10,388 nt of DNA from Microbacteriaceae bacterium (lineage in GTDB: Bacteria; Actinomycetota; Actinomycetes; Actinomycetales; Microbacteriaceae). Below are positions 5,102 through 10,388 of the stretch, piece after piece. The first letter of the stretch is position 1. Every line of letters starts with the position of its first letter. Position numbers and translations under genes: made by a program. Where the stretch lies: positions 1 to 10,388 of the forward strand of contig JAAZFP010000119.1 in NCBI GenBank assembly GCA_012511645.1. The letters run 5' to 3'. The notes beneath the pieces are model-generated. The model worked only from the letters and a program-made list of their open reading frames with translations. It had not been told where the DNA came from and made no database searches.

Positions 5102-7961
5102 TCGCCACCTCGGTGTGACCTCTGCAGCCGATCAGGCCACCATGCTGGGCGCACTTGGCTTTGACACGCTCGAGTCGCTCGTTGATGCGGCGGTGCCCGC
5201 CGATATTCGAAGCGCTGAGCCGCTCCGCCTGCCTGCGGCGCGCAGCGAGGCCGAGATCCTTGATGATCTGCGCGCGCTGTCGCAGAAGAACGTGCTGAAA
5301 ACTCAGATGATCGGGCAGGGGTTTTATGACACCCACACGCCGCCCGTGATCCTGCGCAACTTGCTCGAGAACCCGGCGTGGTACACGGCCTACACCCCGT
5401 ACCAGCCCGAAATCTCGCAGGGCCGCCTTGAAGCGCTGCTCAACTTCCAGACGATGGTGGCCGACCTCACGGCCCTCCCCATCGCCAACGCTTCGATGCT
5501 TGACGAGAGTTCATCGGCGGCCGAGGCAGTGCTCTTGATGCGTCGCGCCAACCGTACCGTGCCACACGGCGTCACTGTGCTTGACGCGAACCTCTTTCCC
5601 CAGACCATCGCCGTCATCGAAGGGCGTGCCCGCGCGCTCGGCTTCGAGGTGCGGGTGGTTGATCTTGCGAACGAGGGGTTGCCCGAGGGCGACATCAACG
5701 GCATCGTGTTGCAGCAGCCGGGCAATGACGGCTCAGTCGTAGACCATCGCGCAGTCATCGCCGATGCAAAGGGTCGTGGTGCGATGGTGACGGTCATTGC
5801 AGACCTCCTCGCGTTGACGCTGATCGTGCCACCCGGCGAGCAAGGCGCTGATGTTGCGGTGGGCAACACGCAGCGGTTCGGGGTGCCGCTCTTCTTCGGT
5901 GGCCCGCACGCCGCCTACTTCGCGGTGCGCGAGGGGCTCGAGCGAGCGATCCCAGGACGCCTGGTTGGAGTATCCAAAGATCAGCAGGGCCGCCCCGCCT
6001 ACCGTCTTGCGCTGCAGACCCGCGAGCAGCACATTCGCCGTGAGAAGGCGACGAGTAACATTTGCACGGCGCAGGCGCTTCTGGCAATCACGGCTTCGAT
6101 GTATGCGGTCTATCACGGGCCCGAGGGGCTGCGTGCGATCGCGAATCGCGCCCATCGCTACGCGCGAGCTCTCGCAGTCTCTCTGCACGAGGCTGGGATC
6201 GAACTCGCGAGCGACTCGTTCTTCGACACGGTGGTTGCGCGGGTGCCCGCCCGCGCCGCCGAAGTTGTGCGCACGGCCGCAGAGGCGGGCATCAATCTGC
6301 GACTGATCGACGCCGACACGGTCGGCATCTCCTGCGACGAGACAACCACGCCCGCGCACCTGCGCGCGGTGGCGGAGGCGTTCGGGGCATCGGCCAACGT
6401 GGTGACGCAGGCCGTGACCGATATCCGCGACGGTCACACCGGCATCCCCGCTGAGCTCACGCGCACCAGCGACTACCTCACGCACCCGATCTTCCACACG
6501 GTGCGCAGCGAAACCCAGATGCTGCGCTACCTGCGACGCCTCTCCGATCGAGATCTTGCGCTTGACCGCACGATGATTCCACTCGGATCCTGCACGATGA
6601 AGCTCAACTCCACCGCAGAAATGGAGTCGATCTCGTGGCCTGAGTTCGCAGGTATTCACCCATATGTGCCCGAAGACCAGAGCATCGGCTGGCGCGAACT
6701 TATCTCACGGCTCGAGTCGTGGCTGATCGAAATCACCGGCTACTCCGGGATCTCGCTGCAACCAAACGCCGGTTCGCAGGGCGAATACGCGGGGCTGCTT
6801 GCGATCCGTCGCTACCATCTCGCGCAGGGCGACACGGCACGTGACGTGTGCCTCATCCCCGCGTCAGCGCACGGCACGAACGCGGCCTCAGCCGTGCTCG
6901 CGGGTCTGCGCGTGGTCGTGGTGAACAACACCGGCACAGGCCACATCGACCTTGATGACCTGCGCGCAAAGATCGACACCCACCGGGACGCGCTCGCCGC
7001 AATCATGATCACTTACCCGTCGACCTACGGTGTGTATGACGATGATGTGCGTGAGGTCTGTGAACTCGTGCACGAGGCCGGCGGCCAGGTCTACATCGAC
7101 GGCGCCAACATGAACGCGCTCGTCGGGGTCGCGCGGCCCGGCGAGTTCGGTGGCGACGTCTCACACCTCAACCTGCATAAAACGTTCGCGATTCCGCACG
7201 GCGGCGGAGGGCCAGGCGTCGGCCCCGTCGCGGTCGCCGCGCACCTCGCGCCGTATCTGCCGGGCGATCCGCTCGGGGCGAGCGCCGCGCCAGCACAAGG
7301 TGACTACTCAACTGCCGACGGGATCCCCGTCGTCGCAACCCTGTTTGGTTCAGCCGGGGTGCTCCCGATCTCATACGCCTACATCGCCATGATGGGCGCT
7401 GACGGCCTCACCCGAGCCACCGAAACCGCGCTGCTCAGCGCGAACTACATCGCGGCACGACTTGGCGAGCACTTCCCGATTCTCTTCACCGGCAACCGGG
7501 GCCTCGTCGCACACGAGTGCATTCTCGACCTGCGTGATCTCACCGCAGCATCGGGCGTGACCGCCGAAGACGTTGCGAAACGTCTCATTGACTTCGGGTT
7601 CCACGCACCGACCCTCGCGTTCCCGGTCGCGGGAACCCTCATGGTCGAGCCAACAGAGAGCGAAGATCTCGTGGAGATTGAGCGTTTCATCGAGGCGATG
7701 ATCGCGATCCGAGGCGAAATTGACGAGGTGATCGCAGGCTCCTATTCACTCGAGCAGTCACCGCTGCGCAACTCGCCGCACCCGGCAGTGGTGGTCGCTG
7801 CGGACTCGTGGGAGCTGCCATACACCCGAGAGCAGGCCGCGTTTGCCGTGCCTGGGCTTCGGGTCGATAAGTACTTCCCGTCGGTCTCGCGCATCGACGG
7901 CGCCTATGGCGACCGGAACCTTGTGTGCGCCTGCCCACCACCCGAAGCGTTTGGAGAGTGA
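5058..7961 (+). CDS. gcvP: Glycine dehydrogenase (decarboxylating), glycine cleavage P-protein
   Basis: The P-protein uses pyridoxal phosphate to decarboxylate glycine and passes the aminomethyl group to the lipoyl arm of the H-protein. At 967 residues it is the full-length, single-chain form, with the N- and C-terminal halves (GcvPA and GcvPB equivalents) fused. Motifs are ADRHLG near the N-terminus, GQGFYDTHTPP (from 86), TAYTPYQPEISQGRLE, LGSCTMKLN (509-517), the HGTNAAS loop, and HLNLHKTFAIPHGGGGPG containing the cofactor lysine Lys708. The start is TTG, with GGAGA 5 bases upstream. No in-frame ATG or GTG exists between it and the riboswitch, and the family N-terminus begins a few residues later. 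It lies under the glycine riboswitch and is one base from gcvT. A 308-residue antisense frame within it is a shadow. Confidence 0.97.
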   Translation: MTSSFAPHANLTFADRHLGVTSAADQATMLGALGFDTLESLVDAAVPADIRSAEPLRLPAARSEAEILDDLRALSQKNVLKTQMIGQGFYDTHTPPVILRNLLENPAWYTAYTPYQPEISQGRLEALLNFQTMVADLTALPIANASMLDESSSAAEAVLLMRRANRTVPHGVTVLDANLFPQTIAVIEGRARALGFEVRVVDLANEGLPEGDINGIVLQQPGNDGSVVDHRAVIADAKGRGAMVTVIADLLALTLIVPPGEQGADVAVGNTQRFGVPLFFGGPHAAYFAVREGLERAIPGRLVGVSKDQQGRPAYRLALQTREQHIRREKATSNICTAQALLAITASMYAVYHGPEGLRAIANRAHRYARALAVSLHEAGIELASDSFFDTVVARVPARAAEVVRTAAEAGINLRLIDADTVGISCDETTTPAHLRAVAEAFGASANVVTQAVTDIRDGHTGIPAELTRTSDYLTHPIFHTVRSETQMLRYLRRLSDRDLALDRTMIPLGSCTMKLNSTAEMESISWPEFAGIHPYVPEDQSIGWRELISRLESWLIEITGYSGISLQPNAGSQGEYAGLLAIRRYHLAQGDTARDVCLIPASAHGTNAASAVLAGLRVVVVNNTGTGHIDLDDLRAKIDTHRDALAAIMITYPSTYGVYDDDVREVCELVHEAGGQVYIDGANMNALVGVARPGEFGGDVSHLNLHKTFAIPHGGGGPGVGPVAVAAHLAPYLPGDPLGASAAPAQGDYSTADGIPVVATLFGSAGVLPISYAYIAMMGADGLTRATETALLSANYIAARLGEHFPILFTGNRGLVAHECILDLRDLTAASGVTAEDVAKRLIDFGFHAPTLAFPVAGTLMVEPTESEDLVEIERFIEAMIAIRGEIDEVIAGSYSLEQSPLRNSPHPAVVVAADSWELPYTREQAAFAVPGLRVDKYFPSVSRIDGAYGDRNLVCACPPPEAFGE

Positions 7962-7962
7962 C

Positions 7963-9090
7963 ATGACCGAGCTACGATCAACCGAACCCAGAACCACCGC
8001 ACTGCATGCCGAGCACACTACACTCGGCGCGCACTTCACCGACTTTGGCGGCTGGGAGATGCCGCTGCGCTACGGCAGCGAACTCGCCGAGCACCGCGCC
8101 GTGCGCGAGGCTGCGGGGTTGTTTGATCTCTCGCACATGGGGGAGATTCGGGTGACCGGCCCAGAGGCGGCAAGCTTTTTGAACACCGCGCTCGTCGGCA
8201 ATCTCGCGGTGGTCGCCACTGGCAAGGCGAAATACTCGCTGATCGTGACCGCGGAGGGTGGCATCATTGACGACCTCATCGTCTATCGGCTCGCCGAGCA
8301 CGAGTTTCTCGTGGTGCCGAACGCGGGCAATGCTGCCGAGGTGTATGTGCAGCTCGTGGAGCGCGCACGCGGTTTTGACGTGCGAGTGGATGATGAGACC
8401 GCGTCGACGAGTCTCATTGCGGTGCAAGGGCCGGCCTCGGCCTCACTGATTCGCGAGCTCAACTCTGGTGATCATCTGGTCGACCTGGAGGCGATGCCCT
8501 ACTATTCCGCGGCAATGGCGACGATCGCTGGCATCAACGTGCTGCTTGCCCGCACCGGGTACACAGGCGAAGACGGGTTCGAGCTGCTCGTACCAAACGA
8601 GCAGGCAGTGCCGCTCTGGCGGGCGCTGCTGCAGGCGGGGGAGCCGCACGGGCTCACTCCCGCTGGTCTCGCTGCGCGCGACTCGCTGCGGCTCGAGGCA
8701 GGCATGCCGCTCTATGGCAACGAGCTCTCGCCCGATACGAATCCCTTCGACGCGGGGCTTGGTGGGGTTGTCTCATTCAAGAAATCAGAGAACTTCATCG
8801 GCCGCGCCGCGCTCGAAGCAATGAAGGCTGAGGGCCCTCGCCGCACGCTCGTCGGGCTGCGGGGCCTCGGTCGCCGCGCTGGGCGCAGCGGCTACCCCGT
8901 GCTCGCCGAGGGGCGTGAGGTCGGTGTGGTCACGAGTGGCCAACCGAGCCCCACGCTCGGGTTCCCTATCGTGCTCGCCTTTGTCGAACCGGGCTTCGCT
9001 GCACCCGGCACCTCACTCGACGTCGACTTGCGCGGCAAACCTGAGCCGTGTGAGGTCGTCACCCTTCCCTTTTACTCCCGCAAAAACTAG
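7963..9090 (+). CDS. gcvT: Aminomethyltransferase, glycine cleavage T-protein
   Basis: The T-protein takes the aminomethyl group from lipoyl-H-protein, releases ammonia and transfers the carbon to tetrahydrofolate, giving 5,10-methylene-tetrahydrofolate. The 375-residue length is normal. Visible signatures are DFGGWEMPLRYG and AAGLFDLSHMGE near the N-terminus, GGIIDDLIVYR with Asp103-Asp104 (one of them the likely catalytic Asp), ARTGYTGEDGFEL in the folate-binding region, and a C-terminal domain with GYPVLAEGREVGVVTSG. The ATG at 7963 has GGAGAG 4 bases upstream and sits one base after the gcvP stop, so the two are certainly co-transcribed. The frame is open upstream to 7843, but that part overlaps gcvP and is not T-protein-like. 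Confidence 0.97.
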   Translation: MTELRSTEPRTTALHAEHTTLGAHFTDFGGWEMPLRYGSELAEHRAVREAAGLFDLSHMGEIRVTGPEAASFLNTALVGNLAVVATGKAKYSLIVTAEGGIIDDLIVYRLAEHEFLVVPNAGNAAEVYVQLVERARGFDVRVDDETASTSLIAVQGPASASLIRELNSGDHLVDLEAMPYYSAAMATIAGINVLLARTGYTGEDGFELLVPNEQAVPLWRALLQAGEPHGLTPAGLAARDSLRLEAGMPLYGNELSPDTNPFDAGLGGVVSFKKSENFIGRAALEAMKAEGPRRTLVGLRGLGRRAGRSGYPVLAEGREVGVVTSGQPSPTLGFPIVLAFVEPGFAAPGTSLDVDLRGKPEPCEVVTLPFYSRKN

Positions 9091-9136
9091 CATTCACACA
9101 ACGCCCATCACCCCGCACACCGAAAGAAGCATCACC

Positions 9137-9517
9137 ATGAGCACCGTTCGCGCAGACCTCAAGTACTCCGTCGAGCACGAGTGGACCGACGGCGGCAGCC
9201 CCGCCACAATCGGCGTTACCCAGGTCGCGGCCGACGCCCTCGGCGACGTCGTCTACGTTGACCTGCCAGAGGCAGGGGCGACCGTCACCGCTGGTGAAGT
9301 GTGCGGAGAGATTGAGTCAACGAAGTCGGTGAGCGATCTCTTCTCACCGGTCACCGGTGAGGTCGTTGAAGTGAATCAGGCGGTCATCGATGACCCGGCG
9401 CTCGTCAACAGCGATCCCTACGGTGAAGCGTGGCTCTTCAGAGTCGCCGTTGCCGAAGAGGGCCCGTTGCTCAGCGCCGACGAATATGCCGCTCAGAACG
9501 ATGCGACAGTGGGCTAA
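9137..9517 (+). CDS. gcvH: Glycine cleavage H-protein (lipoyl carrier)
   Basis: This small carrier protein shuttles the aminomethyl intermediate between the P, T and L proteins on a lipoylated lysine. The 126-residue product has the family start (KYSVEHEW), the strand IGVTQVAADALGDVVYVDLPE, and the lipoylation site GEIESTKSVSD with Lys63 as the modified residue. The usual ESVK is ESTK here. SPVTGEVVEVN and ending DPYGEAWLFRV complete the fold. The ATG at 9137 was chosen over an upstream open frame (to 8915) that overlaps gcvT; a weak AGAAG lies 7 bases before it. The 46-base gap after gcvT shows no terminator or promoter, so it belongs to the same operon. No lipoyl ligase, lipoate synthase or L-protein gene is present in the window. 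Confidence 0.97.
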   Translation: MSTVRADLKYSVEHEWTDGGSPATIGVTQVAADALGDVVYVDLPEAGATVTAGEVCGEIESTKSVSDLFSPVTGEVVEVNQAVIDDPALVNSDPYGEAWLFRVAVAEEGPLLSADEYAAQNDATVG

Positions 9518-9540
9518 CGACGACTCAGCTTTGCTCACAG

Positions 9541-9569
9541 CAGTCACGGTTACGCTAACGGAGTGACTG
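9541..9569. repeat. Dyad covering the -10 and start codon of the site-2 protease gene
   Basis: CAGTCAC (9541-9547) and GTGACTG (9563-9569) form a perfect 7-base inverted repeat. Inside it GTTA (9549-9552) and TAAC (9556-9559) pair around CGC. The right arm contains the GTG start codon and the inner stem contains the proposed -10 hexamer. It could be a repressor site, or, in messages reading through from gcvH, an RNA hairpin that hides the start codon. Confidence 0.45.
9551..9556 (+). promoter_or_regulatory. Putative -10 element of the site-2 protease gene (leaderless)
   Basis: TACGCT fits TANNNT and is followed by 6 bases (AACGGA) and the GTG start at 9563, the same geometry seen before rsmI and dxr. 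No normal Shine-Dalgarno site precedes the GTG. The hexamer is inside the dyad 9541-9569. No good -35 hexamer is visible. Confidence 0.45.
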
Positions 9570-10388
9570 AACTGCTGCTGTACGCGCTCGGCATCCTGAT
9601 CATGCTGGTCGGGCTCGCCGTGTCGATTGGTCTGCACGAAGTCGGGCACCTCGTGCCCGCGAAGCTCTTTGGTGTGCGCGTGAGCCAGTTCATGGTCGGC
9701 TTTGGCAAAACGCTGTGGTCGAAGCGCAAGGGCGAAACCGAATACGGCGTGAAGCTCATTCCGCTCGGTGGCTATGTGGCGATGAGCGGAATGTATCCGC
9801 CGGCGAAGCCTGGTGAGAAACCTCGCGATGCGAGCACCGGTTTTCTCGACAATGTGGTGCAAGAGGCGCGAGATGCGAGCGCTGACACCATCGCCGAGGG
9901 GCAGGAGAATCGCACCTTCTACCTCTTGCCGATGTGGAAGAAGATTGTCATCATGCTCGGCGGGCCGTTCATGAACCTGGTGCTCGCCTGTGTGTTCTTC
10001 GGCATTGTGCTGATGGGGTTCGGGGTCGCCCAGTACAGCACCACCCTCGGGCAGGTGAGCCAGTGCCTGATCCCGGCATCGAGCGAGCAGACCCAGTGCA
10101 CCGACGCTGACCCGCTGTCGCCCGCAGCCGAGGCCGGCATGTTGCCGGGTGACCGCATCGTTGAACTCGGCGGTGTGGAAATCACCGAGTGGCAGCAGAT
10201 TGGTGAGGTGGTGAGTGCTGCGCCCGGTACAACGATGCTGGCGCAGATCGAGCGTGACGGCGAACTGTTGGGCCTGACCCTCGTGCCAGCCGCTACCGAG
10301 CGCTGGGTGTTCGACGAGCAGGGGGCCGTGGTCGAAGACGCCAATGGCGACCCCGTCACTGAGGTTGTGGGCATGATTGGTGTCACGC
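9563..10388 (+). CDS. rip1: Rip1/RseP-type site-2 intramembrane metalloprotease (partial, runs off right edge)
   Basis: From the GTG at 9563 there are 275 codons open to the window end. The first helix carries the zinc motif HEVGH (His25, Glu26, His29) of M50 proteases, followed by PAKLFGVRVSQFMVGFG and PLGGYVAMSGM. A charged loop leads to the second hydrophobic region with GGPFMNLVLA, and then a PDZ domain (SPAAEAGMLPGDRIVELGGVEI and onward). The last expected parts, the LDG zinc-ligand motif and final helices, lie beyond the edge. Such proteases cut membrane proteins, typically anti-sigma factors, within the lipid bilayer. The extracytoplasmic segment has two cysteines (QCLIP and QCTDAD) that might pair. 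In Mycobacterium tuberculosis the order is dxr, rip1, gcpE; here gcvPTH intervenes. The name follows the mycobacterial orthologue by family only. Confidence 0.93.
   Translation, partial: MTELLLYALGILIMLVGLAVSIGLHEVGHLVPAKLFGVRVSQFMVGFGKTLWSKRKGETEYGVKLIPLGGYVAMSGMYPPAKPGEKPRDASTGFLDNVVQEARDASADTIAEGQENRTFYLLPMWKKIVIMLGGPFMNLVLACVFFGIVLMGFGVAQYSTTLGQVSQCLIPASSEQTQCTDADPLSPAAEAGMLPGDRIVELGGVEITEWQQIGEVVSAAPGTTMLAQIERDGELLGLTLVPAATERWVFDEQGAVVEDANGDPVTEVVGMIGVT

Noticed and set aside
5733..6659. 308-codon open frame on the minus strand within gcvP
   Set aside because: His/Arg-rich, no motif, covered by a well-supported gcvP reading frame.

Overview
The window reads as chromosomal, housekeeping sequence from a high-GC Gram-positive actinobacterium. 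The best guess is a member of the Microbacteriaceae such as a Leucobacter-like organism. This rests on strong GC bias at third codon positions, GTG and TTG starts, an actinobacterial tandem glycine riboswitch, a proline-rich DUF4190-like protein, and the dxr / Rip1 protease pairing. There is no sign of phage, transposon, CRISPR, toxin-antitoxin or defence genes, and I did not find a new multi-gene system.

Layout, left to right. Positions 1-364 (minus) hold the N-terminal part of a proline-rich membrane protein that runs off the left edge. It diverges from rsmI (448-1284), the 16S rRNA ribose methyltransferase gene, which overlaps by ATGA with a small four-helix membrane protein of unknown function (1281-1802). 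A PlsC-type acyltransferase (1828-2505, minus) converges on that pair. It diverges from a secreted FKBP-type prolyl isomerase lipoprotein (2608-3534). A long perfect hairpin (3565-3614) separates the isomerase from dxr (3638-4714), the second enzyme of the MEP isoprenoid pathway. Next comes a 343-base leader with an extended -10 promoter and a two-aptamer glycine riboswitch. It precedes gcvP (5058-7961), gcvT (7963-9090) and gcvH (9137-9517), which encode three of the four parts of the glycine cleavage system; the fourth, dihydrolipoamide dehydrogenase, is not here. The window ends inside a Rip1/RseP-type site-2 protease gene (9563 onward).

How the genes work together. The clearest circuit is glycine sensing: glycine binds the leader RNA and tunes the P, T and H proteins, which break glycine into CO2, ammonia and methylene-tetrahydrofolate. 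The other genes are envelope and core functions: lipid acylation, exported protein folding, isoprenoid precursors, membrane proteolysis and ribosome modification.

The most interesting points are regulatory. Five genes have a -10-like hexamer exactly 6 or 7 bases before the start codon, which predicts leaderless mRNAs. A 25-codon ORF begins 8 bases after the purine-rich tail of the riboswitch and overlaps the TTG start of gcvP. A dyad covers both the -10 and the start codon of the protease gene. Finally, the gcv operon sits between dxr and rip1, which are adjacent in many actinobacteria.
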